From contig JALBUN010000013.1 in assembly GCA_025174535.1 (NCBI GenBank), forward strand, positions 306,907 through 370,906: 64,000 nt of DNA. Reading direction: 5' to 3'. This document shows positions 1 to 11,071 of the stretch, piece by piece. Under the pieces are notes generated by a model. The model did no database searches and was not told the DNA's origin. It worked only from the letters and a program-made list of their open reading frames with translations. The DNA comes from Cantharellus purpuraceus. Lineage: Eukaryota > Basidiomycota > Agaricomycetes > Cantharellales > Hydnaceae. Each line of letters starts with the position of its first letter. Positions within the stretch are counted from its first letter, which is position 1. Both the position numbers and the translations under genes were made by a program.

Positions 1-1214
1 GCGACCACTCGGCAGCTTACTCTTGCCCCACTCACCGGCCAGGTATTTCAGGCAGGGCGCTAGCACCATTCGCCCTCTTTCCCACTCTCTTCTCCTTGTA
101 CGATGGTGGCACCGCTATGTATTCCTCGTCCTCGTCCTCGATGGGGACGCCATGCGTGTGCTGGCTTGAGCACTGGTGGTTCAAGAGTCCCCAGAGACCG
201 ACTGAGGCGAGTACAGAGCCAGAGCTATACCGCCCTTTTCCACTCCATCCTTCCGTGGCTTGACGTCCACATGAAGCATCGCCGTGATACGATTGTGGTT
301 GATAACGCCGCTAGATAGGGCCCACGCACGATCGTGTATGTGTGCGTCCCCCACACGCGAGCTCATCAACCGGTGTTCACGGCCATGCTCCCTATCGACA
401 CTCTCGCCACGCACCGTGCGAACGACCAGTGTCTGCTCGAGTGCAAATAGGCTTTTGCGTTGCCTGTATGTAAACCCGAGTGTACATCGAGTTTGTCGTC
501 GTTATCGGGGCAGCGTACTAATGCCACGAGACGTGTGGGTGTCACACGCACGGACCACCCACCCTATCGAGTTGATTCGCGTGTCAAGGGCCATCGTCCA
601 CGATCATGTTCAGTATCGGAACGTGCTTGTCCCAGCGGCGTTTTTATCTTGAGAAGCTCTGCGACGGTCGTGGCTGGTGTGCACAGTAAGAGATACAGTC
701 CTTCAATGCACGTTTCATATTGCTGACCATTTAAATATGCTTATTCGTTTCATGGGCCATCGACAGCGTCGACAAAACTTTGATGAGAAGCGTCAGATAT
801 AAGCATGTATCAGTTCTTCATCGTGACAACACGTCAATTGAGATCTGGGAGGACATTGTCAAAACAAACATTCACCTGGACAGAGTGCACGGACGACCAA
901 CATATGTCTTTCACTTGTTCAATCATCAAAGGAAGGAGGGCTTTTGCTTTGCTGACATTCCGAGTCCTCCTGAGTCAAGTTGCAGGCTATGGGGGATCGC
1001 AACGTCGGAGAGACCATGCCTTGACTGACTGACTTGACTGTCTGACTGTCTGACACTTGTGTCGTCTGCCCATCGATCGTCTGGAAAAGATTTGTCCCTA
1101 GATCGGGCGTAGATGGCATGCGTTATTCGTCTTCGTAGTCTTGAGCCATCGAGCTACACAGAATATGAATACCTTCTTATTAGTTGTTTTCGCGTCTCTC
1201 TTTTGCTCAACATG

Positions 1215-2330
1215 GTGAAACACTCACACCTTGCGTCAATCAGGTTTGCTCCACAGTCTCTTATACATAATCTCGTGCCCAATGGCTAGCGTATCAAGTT
1301 AAGAAGACCGTCGTCATCTCCATCGCGTGTCCTTTTCCAGACTCGTAAGACTCACGATTTACACCCGACCTGCTCCCAGTTCCTCACTTGTATGGATACT
1401 ATCATCAACTCAATCACAACTTCTGTCAAGACTTATTAGATCCGCACCTTGCATTCAAACCTCCAGTCTTGCACGCATGTCTGACAAGATGATCACCGGC
1501 ACAGCAGAGTCTTGTTGCGGATCCTCGAGCTACGCATACCGTCATCAACTCGATTGCATGGTCTGTCCAGACTTGTAAGACTCACAACTCGCATCCAACT
1601 TCCCAATCCTTCACACGGGCGCATTCACATTGTTGATGTTCAGGCTACAAAGGTGGATAGTATCCTCAGCGGACAATCCTGTCTAAAACCGGAAGACTCA
1701 CAGCTTGCGTCTAACGTCGTCCCCAGTCACGTCTACCCCCCACTGCCAGCAGAACGGAAAGGCGTGTTGGAGGCTGGGGGAAACTGGGAGAGATGGGTGT
1801 TTGCAAGAGCCCACACCCATCTCCAGTTTCCGTATGAATCATTGGCACTTCAACTGACGGGGGGTGTGAATGCCTCAGTGGGCATGTCATTTCAGAGTTG
1901 TGAGACTTACGGCTCGTGCCCAACACCTCTAGTCCTGCAGACATACCTCCCGACCCAATGGCCTGCAGCACGTACTCTTATGATAATTGTTCTGGCTACA
2001 GAGGTTGATTATCTCAGTCCGCTATAGAATGAAGAGACTCACGACTTGCGTTCCAACATTCCTCCCAGTACGCATCCGTGTCTCCACTCCACGAGAACAG
2101 GATGGGTGCCATCTTCATGTCTTCGCCGCCCCGGAAAAGGATCGCAGAGCGTGCTCGTCTCTTGAACATCCACGTACATGGGTTGTTAGTACGCTCTATC
2201 GTGGTTCATCTCTGGAGATGCGACACTCGCCGCTCCATCTCTGTCCTTCTCCGGTGCCAGTGTATGGGGAACCTCGTGTCAAATCGCCTCCGCCGTCGCC
2301 CTTATCCGCATCGTCGCCTTTGAAGGAGAA
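1215..2330. repeat. Degenerate tandem repeat around a GACTCAC-TTGC-CCAAC core (copy A)
   Basis: A core resembling GACTCACGACTTGCATCCAAC recurs at about 1,221, 1,348, 1,441, 1,579, 1,695, 1,904 and 2,034, with a weaker version near 2,220. Spacing is irregular (about 90-210 bp). The bases after the core are also similar (CCCAGT or CCAATCC, then CAC). The same series is present in copies B and C. It looks like an old, diverged tandem array rather than coding sequence; I see no known family. Confidence 0.6.
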
Positions 2331-3047
2331 AAGGTAACTGGGCTGGTGTGTGTTGCAACCAAGGTTTCTGTCGCCGATGACCATCAGAGGGTATATCTAG
2401 CAGCGCATACAGTTTGACTTGGGTTAAGTGAACAAGCGACAAGTGAAGTCCCGGCGCAGGGGGGGAGGGGGCTTGGTTTCGAGCAGAACGACGGTGGGAG
2501 GTCGGGCGCCATGGTAGGGTCGCATGTCGTTCCCCCCGTCATTGGATATCGATCGTGCCACGGGGATGAAGGTTGGTTTCAAGCATACGCGCTGAGGAAG
2601 GAGAGCGGGGGTGTCGCTTGACCACGGAGTCGCTGGTATAACCGCCTGGCTGGATCTCCGAATTTCTCCGTGCCTCTCGGCCTTTCACAATTCGGTGTGT
2701 GCTGCCTAAGTGTTCTCTGTTATTGTTGCACTCTGCTGTTGATTCTGCCGCCGCAGATACATCTGTCTAACGCTCTTCGGTTCATGTCTTCTTCTTCCTC
2801 TTCCAGCTTCAAACCCACGGCCGGCACTCCGCTCCAGAATCTGGCCTTTCTAGCCAATGCTCACCGATCATTCTAGCAGAGGGAGCTGGCTCCAATTGCA
2901 TGCTCTCGTCCTTCCGGCCAACCCTCGCCTCGGCATCCAGAGTGGCAGGCGAAGACGCGGGGTGCTATGACCGCTTCTTGTCTATGAAATTTCTTCATCA
3001 AATTAACTGACATTGGGAACTGACAAGATCGATTCTGTATACGCGGT

Positions 3048-3066
3048 TCAAATTATTATTATTATT
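3048..3066. repeat. (ATT)n microsatellite, length-variable between copies
   Basis: A short ATT run lies here in copy A. The equivalent site in copy B (14,214-14,236) has about seven units and copy C (about 43,918-43,930) only three or four. It is a length-polymorphic marker inside the duplicated block. Confidence 0.8.
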
Positions 3067-5667
3067 TGGCAGACATTTCTGATCGAGGTGTATTATTTTC
3101 AGCAACGACAGCTGCAGCTGAGAAAACTTGCCTGCACGCTCTGGCCTACTACACTGCCTTACAACAAGGCTAGTTGGTCCCAGCCATTTCGAAGACATCA
3201 GCATTTCAATATCGGGGTCTCTCTTGTCGTTCGCACACCGCTTTTCGGGCCTGTGGCCTTGGTGGTTCTATCAGTGCCAGTCTGGCTCTTTAATCAGGAG
3301 TAGAAGCTTAAGTTTTGCATGTTCGGTGGTGTCCGTTCTTTATTGGCCTTGGGTACTCGACGATTTTGACGAATATTCGCAAGGAATGTCTGGGTGAATG
3401 GCTTCGTCCATGCCGGAGTGTTGGTACTAATATATTCCGTCGTATAATATTACTATTCTTCTAGTCAGAGGCAACGTCGCAAGACAAATACGATGAATGC
3501 CCCTCCCACGACGCTTCGGTGCAACATCCTTTGACAACTCGAGCGCGACCCAAATGAGTTCGCAGTCATCTCATCAATACTCAACGTGTAGCATCCAATC
3601 ACTGTTTCGCTTGCGAACACGCGTGGACTTTAGAGATGATTTCCACACATTGTGTGTTGCCCGAGTAAATCGATGTTAGGCATGGTGTTGACATGTACCT
3701 GTTTTATACACTAATATGTTAACAGCGAAGGAAATCACACCCTAGTGTGTCAGTCCGCCCATGATTGAATAATGCAAGGCGGTCAACACTAGGTATCATA
3801 TTGCATAACCCACACAGCCGCACGCGTAGCACTGTGTCCCTCTGGTAGGAGTGTCTTATTTTCCACTGCGGTTAATTTGCACGCGAGGTTAAATCAGCTG
3901 TAAAGCTCAATCCGGAGCCACTTTATCCTGAAATGTCTACGTGAAGCATCAGAGTATCAGAGCATCGATCGTTGCAGCAGGGCATATTCGTACATGCAGT
4001 GTTGATGTTATCCCCAAGACAATTCGTAGTGCTGTTCGGTGACAATGAGTTCAATTACCTGTCGCCTGAGGCTGGATGCATTCCGAAGCTGTAACTTGCT
4101 AGTGGACCATTAGAATGACACTGAGATGTATAAAAATTACTCACTTAGGCTCAGGTGCCAACTGTAAATCAGGATAGGCAATTAACGGCACATTTTCGGA
4201 TGGTTTTCATTAGGCCACAAGTCTCTTATTACAAGTATGGCCATGCAGTATTCTACGACATCTGTTCGCTTTACTTGGTACACAATATATCCATTGCCAC
4301 AATTGCAAGCCTCTACAGCACACGATAGTAGCAAACGGACACTAAAGTGAAGCCATTTAGCGAAAGGATGACCACCCTTCTGCATGAGGTTATTTCTGTA
4401 CCCGAAACTGCACAGAAAAGAGACCGCTGGGGAAGACTGCCCTTTTCCAAAGCCATATACTTCTGGTCGTGTCGTTTTGAGTGTTTCTGTGACGTGGGGA
4501 CGAAAATGCGTACATCCCTCGAAGCATAGAAATGGGGGTCCTCCACGAAAACATGATCCTTATGCTTTTCACAGAGGAGTCATAAGTCCATCACTGCGCC
4601 ATACTAGGCCATCCGTGTCTCAAGGTGTCAGCTCCCCAGGGGAGGAGAGGAGAAGTCGGAAGGAAGCCAGAGCTGTGGGTAAGAGTAGAGAGTATCTCAG
4701 ACGAGAGCTATCACGGGAGGCAGTGTAATCCGCTGCGATGGTGTGGTGTGTACTCTAAGAGGGGAGATGCTGGCGTGTTGCCCATCTTTCGGAGAGAATG
4801 CGAACGCATCGTAGTCTTTTTATGAACTGAGAGGCATATCGTATCATTATTAATCAATGGTGATGACCATGACCTCTCATTATAGTCCACGCTTTACTAG
4901 GGCAAGTGACCTCTTCCCGTGCATGCTTGATCCGCCAAAACGTGCAATTGAAACCATGCGTCTTCTATCTCAGAACAAGTGATACAAATGAACAATTCGA
5001 TACCATTGAACAATGCGAACATTATAGCCGGCTAGAGCATGTGTAAAGAGCCGGGTTGCGTTCGGGTTTTGAACCTGCTCTTACCACAACTCAGTGTGAC
5101 ATCCCACAATACTGGGTGATGTACCAACCAGTCTGTCGGCAAGCTATACAGCGCCGACAAGTGACAGATATCCCGATTCGACAGCACACGTATATTGTGC
5201 TCTTTGCAACCATAGACGCCATATACCGTGTTCGTTCCAGTTTGTGGTATCACTGTTAGTGGACAAAATGATTAGGTCCAGTATGACGGGTAGTCCCGAA
5301 CAGAGTTCAGGACTCTTAGGCAACGTTGGAATTAGGCCCTCTGCATTACAGGCTTCCAGACTGCGAACTGGCTGTTGAATCGCAGCTAGGCAATTAGGTT
5401 TTAAGGTGTGTATCAATGGCCAGAGGCCCTTGTATACGCACCAGGGATAACTGATACTATGCAGACAGATGGTACTTCCATATTTCGGATAAAGAGGAGT
5501 TGAGCATAATCGCCCTGATATTCAGCAATGTCGTTGAGAATGAGTCGGAGCGGAGTTTGAATATATCCGTACGATCTCCACACAGGACCAGTAATCCTCA
5601 CCTTTCTTGACTCGGACGACAACTTTTTTTTTCGCTGTTTCTGGGCTTCTCTCTCTGGGACAGGAGC

Positions 5668-5859
5668 TCACCAAGGCGTAGAGTGGAGTAAATAGTTCAA
5701 AGGTATCCAGGTAGATGAAGGGCTACATTGGCTTTGAGAAGAAGTAAAGTTGTCTTTTGGGACAGGAAATTTTGTTTGCTTCAAGGATGCAAAGTCAATC
5801 ACAAGTGTTGGCGACAAGCGTAACAATGAGCTCACTGAGAAATCGTCCTTGAGCGTCAT
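5668..5859 (-). other. Minus-strand frame shared by all three Y copies (possible exon)
   Basis: The frame contains the stretch VIDFASLKQTKFPVP. Copy B (16,055-16,276) keeps it with FAPLKQTKFPVP and copy C (46,4xx-46,645) with FASLKQSKIPVP. One indel between copies is 3 bp, in the GAAGAAG region, which preserves the frame. Flanking frames downstream on the minus strand are not kept open in all copies. This is the best coding candidate in Y, but no start, splice sites or family can be fixed. It may be a leftover exon of a decayed gene. Confidence 0.25.
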
Positions 5860-6672
5860 GCCCTGACTCTCGTGACAGAGAAGTATATATCTAGTTGAGG
5901 AACCATAATACCTCTGCGGAGAAGATGGTTCTTGAATAACAGCGTAGATGAGTGATAGAATCCAAGGCGGGGATTATTATATTCAAAAATCAATGCTCAT
6001 CTCCGGGACGCATCGATATGGGACCCAGTTCAGAGGTTACCATTACGCCTGGAACCAGAGTAAAATTGAAGGCAGGATCATCAATTCAGTCGCCTCGTGA
6101 GTGACTGCACCTTCGCAACGCGAACGTCACTGCGGAATAAGTCTTATTCAAGACACCGTAGGCAGCATGAGTTTTGTGGAACCTGAGAATATAGGGCATC
6201 TCAAGTGCAGATGACAATATCAGATAGATCTAGTATCCCATGTCAGTAGGGGAATGCGGCCAGGTGAGAGGTGGGAACTTCGTACTGGCATAGCAACAGG
6301 CGTTCAACGTGTTCAAGCCAAGGCTGAAACTATCCAGAGATGGGGAAAACTGGGTATTCCCCATGTGAAAATAGCTTGGGGATAGTATTTTGCGCATTGT
6401 GAGGTGGTGGTATTAGTAATTGCTAATGTCTACGAGTTCGATTCGAGATATTTTTTGAGATGGGTAACTGTTCATGACAAAATGGTCAAGAAAGGGGAGG
6501 TCTTGGGAGAAACTAGAAGGGTGAAGCGCAACTGGCAATGCTGGTGCACCGAGTACAATCACGACGGCGCATACTTCAGTCGGAGAATGAAACCCATTTG
6601 CGTAACTAAAGACTTATGACTGGAGATATCTATACTTTTAACGACGACATGCTTCGTAAATAACTATCCAAT

Positions 6673-6931
6673 TCAATGCACCTTCACCATACTCCAAACT
6701 CCTTCCCATCCTGGCTGATCCACTGGGGTTAGGGTTTCTTGCCATCTACCTACCAGGTTCTGGTTGCCATGAATGTAGCCACTGAAGAGCAGCGAAGGCT
6801 CTCTCTCCGTCTAGGCATAGAGAACCTGCATGAGTGACATGTTCTTAGGAAGCAACAAGGACGTACAGCCACGCTAACAAGCACCACAAGGCCGTCCCAG
6901 TCCCTCACACGCCCATAGTATTCCTTGTAAA
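6673..6931 (-). pseudogene. 3' remnant of an F-box-family gene
   Basis: Reading the minus strand, the last two exons of the family seen at 54,409-56,497 are present. First comes YYGRVRDWDGLVVLVSVA, then a donor GTACGT, an intron, and an exon with SGYIHGNQNLVGRWRETLTP-like sequence ending at a TGA at 6,673-6,675. Upstream of 6,931 the similarity to the copy-C gene stops abruptly after TTTACAAGG, and DNA coding for an S33 peptidase on the other strand begins. Only about 70 C-terminal residues survive. The remnant marks the right edge of the Y-containing duplication in this copy. Confidence 0.8.
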
Positions 6932-6934
6932 AAA

Positions 6935-8700
6935 TCTCATGCGGATTCACATATCGACTCCTTTCACCAATTTCTGGGAAATACAGTGTTGTCAGTAGGT
7001 GTAGAGGCCTGTGGAAAGTTTTACAGATCAAGACGACTTGAACTCCTTTTTCTCCAAAGTGAACGAGACAGATGCGAAGATCGTTGAAACAGGCCAAAGA
7101 TGCATGGAATCGGATGGGCCAATCTTGAAATATATGGGAACGGTATCGTCTCGTCCCTAACGTTTCATTATATTCCTTTTATCGCTTCTCAAGCTGCTGT
7201 CGTACGCGATATGGTTTCTCTTTCAGACTTCCTCGAGGGCCCAGGAAAGCATATGGATTATTGGGGATTCAGGTGGGTTTCACTGCTCGTCAATTTTGGA
7301 CCATATTAATGTTACTGTCTTGGCCATGAGCTATGGGGTTGTTATTGTAATGTACTTTGTAAATAGTGGGTTCACATTTGTGTCATATGGCGTTCCAGGA
7401 TCAACCACAAATCCTAGTGTTCCCAGATGTATGTGCAGCCGGCTTTACCTGCTCCGTTCCTTCTTTGATCTCTCTAAAGCGGGTTGGTCGGGTCGTCATT
7501 GACGGTGTGGTAGATACCATAGTGCAGGTATCAGTTGTCTTGTCATTTGTATCATATATATTATATGGGCTATTCGTGTAGGTGGGCCACCCAACCAAAG
7601 TTCGCAGTACGTGCATGTCACGCGTTCTATTGTGCTACAATAAACATGTTATATGACAGCAAGCAGCCTGTGAGCAGACTGTCAGCCTCCTCTTGGGACG
7701 TGCTAATCAGGACCTGTCGTCAGCTTTATTATCCAGCACCGAATCAGTTTTGGAAGGATTTGCGGAGGCATGTGCACAGGCAGGCCCGCAGAATTGTTCT
7801 CTTGCTCTGAACGAAGCGACACCTGTGTCTATTGTACAGTGTCAAGGATCTCATCAACGTACGTGTGACGAACGTCTTCAGAATATTTTGTACTGACCGT
7901 ATTCAGATGGGATATGATGTACACAAAGCAGATGTTTCTAATATCGCCTCCTTTGATATTCGCGGTAATACCTGGTATTTGTCACCCCACAGCCCCTCTA
8001 ACATTGTTCATAGCGTTCCTTGAAGGGGAATTTTTCACCCCCACTCTTTGGGATGCACAGTTGGTTCTTCAGCTTGAATTGTGGGCTGCAACATTGGCCA
8101 ACGCAACTACCGGCAATGCGCTCACCACACTGTAGCCGCGCCGTTCAAGCTCTGGGACTTCAAGCCCTCTTCATAATATTCAACATCTCCATAGACCTTG
8201 TTAACCATCAGGACGTTTTGTTTCACGTGACTGCTAATTCGGGATCAGAGGGCTCGTTATCTCCTGCGTGGATAGCATCGACCAGGAAAATGGGACCACC
8301 CTACGCTGCCTTGACCTTGCAATATGCCAACAACTGATCATGCTGAAGTTGGAGAAACTGCAGTGCAAACTGTGAGTCATTGCTGAAAAGGCCCATTCTG
8401 AATAGTCTTTGATTTGTGCCCACAAGGTAGGGGCAAGCCTATTACCACCGCTTCCCTGTGCGCGCAGTGGAGTGATTCACAAGGCCATTCAATCACAACC
8501 TCTGCAATCCGATCATAGTCATCGGAAACAAGGTCTGCATTGCAGCACCCGCCATTTGTCTTCAATTAATGCCAGCTTTGACAGGCGGACCCCATTACGT
8601 CATTCCCAGGGGCCCAAAAAATGGCGGCAACATTGTGCAATAGCGTTCGCCTTGTCAAGCACAACGAATTCGGAGTCAGTGGCTGTCTAATGCTCCTAAT
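6935..8700 (+). pseudogene. Broken S33 alpha/beta-hydrolase (TAP-like serine peptidase)
   Basis: Plus-strand pieces match, in order, secreted S33 peptidases with a TAP-like C-terminus. About 7,015-7,142 reads DDLNSFFSKVNETDAKIVE then ILKYMGT. About 7,194-7,272 reads AVVRDMVSLSDFLEGPGKH then YWGF. A split serine codon (AG|C across the intron 7,273-7,330) gives the nucleophile elbow G-F-S-Y-G. An 11-bp exon at 7,418-7,428 supplies MFPD together with the A before it, and 7,480-7,527 gives RVGRVVIDGVVDTIVQ. Later pieces are LEGFAEACAQAGPQNCSLA (about 7,755-7,805), VKDLIN, and NPIIVIGN (about 8,493-8,520). Lesions: one extra base near 7,013, a phase break after 7,142, two bases missing near 7,840, and loss of the Asp expected after IVIGN. 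No signal peptide or start is visible. It is confined to copy A and abuts the F-box remnant. Confidence 0.7.
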
Positions 8701-8825
8701 AGGTCATTGTTGATCGGTGAATAGCATAGGAGAGAACTCGGACTGTACCAAAGTGTAAGTCGGGGATATTTCTTGCATGGAGTGATACGAAGCTATTCTA
8801 TATACCCGTGAGACCCCCCATGATC

Positions 8826-11071
8826 CATGCATTTCTCCAGCTACCCGAAAACGGAATTGTGTGCAACACCGACCAGTCTTTATTTCCCCTTAACAGAACC
8901 CTTGTTTCTCCAAGTCCCCTTGCTCCCAGAAGGCTCTAGTTGATTAGGCCAATCAAACATTTAGTTACATTATACCTTACGTTGTACCTAGTCACATGCA
9001 ATTCGGACTGGAGGCCAGCAGGCGCCGTGAATGATGGATTCCACACAATAGACTTGGCGGCAAATCCCTGTCGGGTTCGGGTGCTGCGCATTTACGTGGA
9101 TCGTCAAGCACTCCCAGACTAGGGACGTCAGTGCTCGGTGCAATGCAAATCAGGGATGAAGCATGTTGGTATAGCATCTGTGGCGAAGGAAAGGTTGTAA
9201 AGAGGCATACCCACGATTCGTCTGTATGTTATTTTATTGATGCTTACATGACGGTTGAACACCCGTGGCAAGATTTGCTAGCAACATTAGTCAGAGAGAA
9301 GATAAGCGTCGAGAATGATCGAAGACAAGATGAGATGGGTGATTGTTTCTGATAATTTGGAGAAGGTCATATCGTCAATTTTGAAGTCGTCTGGTCAAAT
9401 AACAATAGGGTTAGGGGCGGTGGGGGTGTTAGAAAGGGCAAAGAACTCGTACGAATTAATAGCGCGACGGTTCACATAACGTCAAGGACCTCCACCCACA
9501 CCTCTCGATGGGAATACAGTTAACGGGAGAGACGACCGTTATTACCACCTGCATGCAAGCTGGCAAGCTAAAGCAGCTCCCACGTGGTGTCGGCTTGGTG
9601 TCTTGCTGTCATGCTGTACCACCTGACATTGAATTCAATGGTATTTTGACCTGACCATAGAAGGACGACACACCAACAGCCCCCACAACTCGGATCACAC
9701 TTCAAGTCCAAAACCATCATCAAATCTACCAAACACAATACCGCTCGTCTCATAGCTAGTTCACCCTCCCACGCAGAGTCATTCAAAACCCCAATCTAAT
9801 CGTCTCTGTCTTAAAAACGGGGATATAGATTATATTCCTAATAACCTCCCCAGATGCCTATCAATACTCGCTGTCTTGTCATTAGAGTCAACGATCTCGT
9901 TTGGCAAGGTTTACATGGCTAGCGCCCCACCAGACATGGCGTACTCCATTCATCATCTTTATCGAATAGGGATAGAGCCATATTTTGTGTAGACGTAGCG
10001 TCGTGCTAACAGACGCCTTGTCTGACGAAGGAAAGACCATCAAAACCCACTCTATCCAATGAGGATCTTAGTTGTCAAATATTGGGATGCTGATCTGCGT
10101 GGGGTGTCTTACGACATTCATAATAATATGTCCACGATTCTTTTGACACTTGCTTTGCGCCCGTCAGTCATGTCCTTGCGTGATCGGAACATGCTCCCAG
10201 GCGAGGGAATATACTTTCTGAGGATCGTAGCCATAGGATGTGAGGGTGCTCCAAAGTTCCGAGGTGGAAGGTGTTTGATGGGCTGGGTGGTCCATATGCT
10301 GCGAACGTGGCCGTGCGGGTAGAGTAGCCAACTACCACGAGATCACGTTAGACCCGACATTGCGTACGTGACATCCATGCACCGTCGAGCATAGTGTAGA
10401 CAGTAAATGTATGGACAAGTCATTGCTAACACGCGGTGAAGAGTGGAACACAAATGTGTCGTCCCCTGACATTGATCATCGTCACAAATGGCAGTGCCAG
10501 AAACAGACCCCGAATAGGTTCTCCGCCTGGACCAGTGGCAGCCTCTTGAACACCTTTCAAGGCACTGCGTGTACTTTCTGAGGATCGCAGGTAAGCCGTG
10601 GGATGCGAGGACGCTCCAAAGCTTCGAGGTGGAAGGTGTTGATGGGCTGAGTGGTCCACATGCCCGCGATCGTGGCACGAGACCACGCTAGACCCAACAT
10701 TGCATATGTGACATCCATGCACCGTCGGGCAGAGTGTAGACAGTGGAAGTACGAACAAGTCACTGCTAACACGCGGTGAAGAATGGAACACAAATGCGTC
10801 GTCCGCCTGGACCAGCAGAAGCCTCTTGAGCACCTCCCGAGGCACTTTGTGAACACACATACGTACATCCAACCCAAACACGCAGTAGCCTCAGAAAATT
10901 TGCAAAAGGGAGGCCCTATCTGGCAATCGACGTGTGACAGAAAGGCGCGAAGGCAGTTATCAATCATTGCCGTGGGTGCGGATTTAATAAGAGAACCGAG
11001 TCGTGAAGCGAGATGGCAGGCAAGACATGGCAGACATTGACTGTGTTCCTTGAAGCGACGGAATGTGAACG
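8826..11071. repeat. Segmental repeat block X, copy A
   Basis: This block is repeated at 38,466-40,813, starting in both places at CATGCATTTCTCCAGCTACC. Upstream of that point the two loci are unrelated. In both cases X runs directly into block Y, so X-Y is one unit. Small indels separate the copies: about 70 bp around 39,475-39,545 is missing or different here near 9,830. No ORF is convincingly coding. Confidence 0.85.
10200..10860. repeat. Two tandem subrepeats (~340-360 bp) inside block X
   Basis: The string CTTTCTGAGGATCG, the following GCTCCAAAG..CGAGGTGGAAGG, and GACATCCATGCACCGTCG each occur twice, near 10,212/10,573 and 10,366/10,712. The CGCCTGGACCAG motif also recurs (about 10,522 and 10,804). 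The equivalent pair in the other X copy lies at about 39,920-40,600. Confidence 0.75.

Larger units (their letters stand above)
1..6931. repeat. Segmental repeat block Y, copy A (left end outside window)
   Basis: Position 1 aligns base for base with 11,072 (copy B) and 40,814 (copy C). The match to C continues to 6,931, where the two diverge inside the last exons of an F-box-family gene. Over about 230 bp from position 104, A and B differ at three sites and A and C at about ten, so A and B are the closer pair. Copy A lacks about 110 bp near 5,910 that C keeps at about 46,745-46,880. The many short ORFs do not form a consistent protein between copies: for example the 155-codon frame of copy B at 11,050 has a TAG in copy A at 316. 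I recognise no gene in this block apart from the F-box 3' end and the low-confidence frame at 5,668. Confidence 0.9.

Noticed and set aside
1021..1056. TGACTGACTTGACTGTCTG run as a regulatory array.
   Set aside because: Simple TGAC/TGTC low-complexity sequence, contracted in copy C; no evidence of function.
6931..7097. Upstream continuation of the F-box remnant (a frame reading NPHEIFYKEYYGRV on the minus strand).
   Set aside because: The plus strand here codes for the S33 peptidase N-terminal region (DDLNSFF..NETDAKIVE), which fits its family better; the in-frame minus reading is a shadow.
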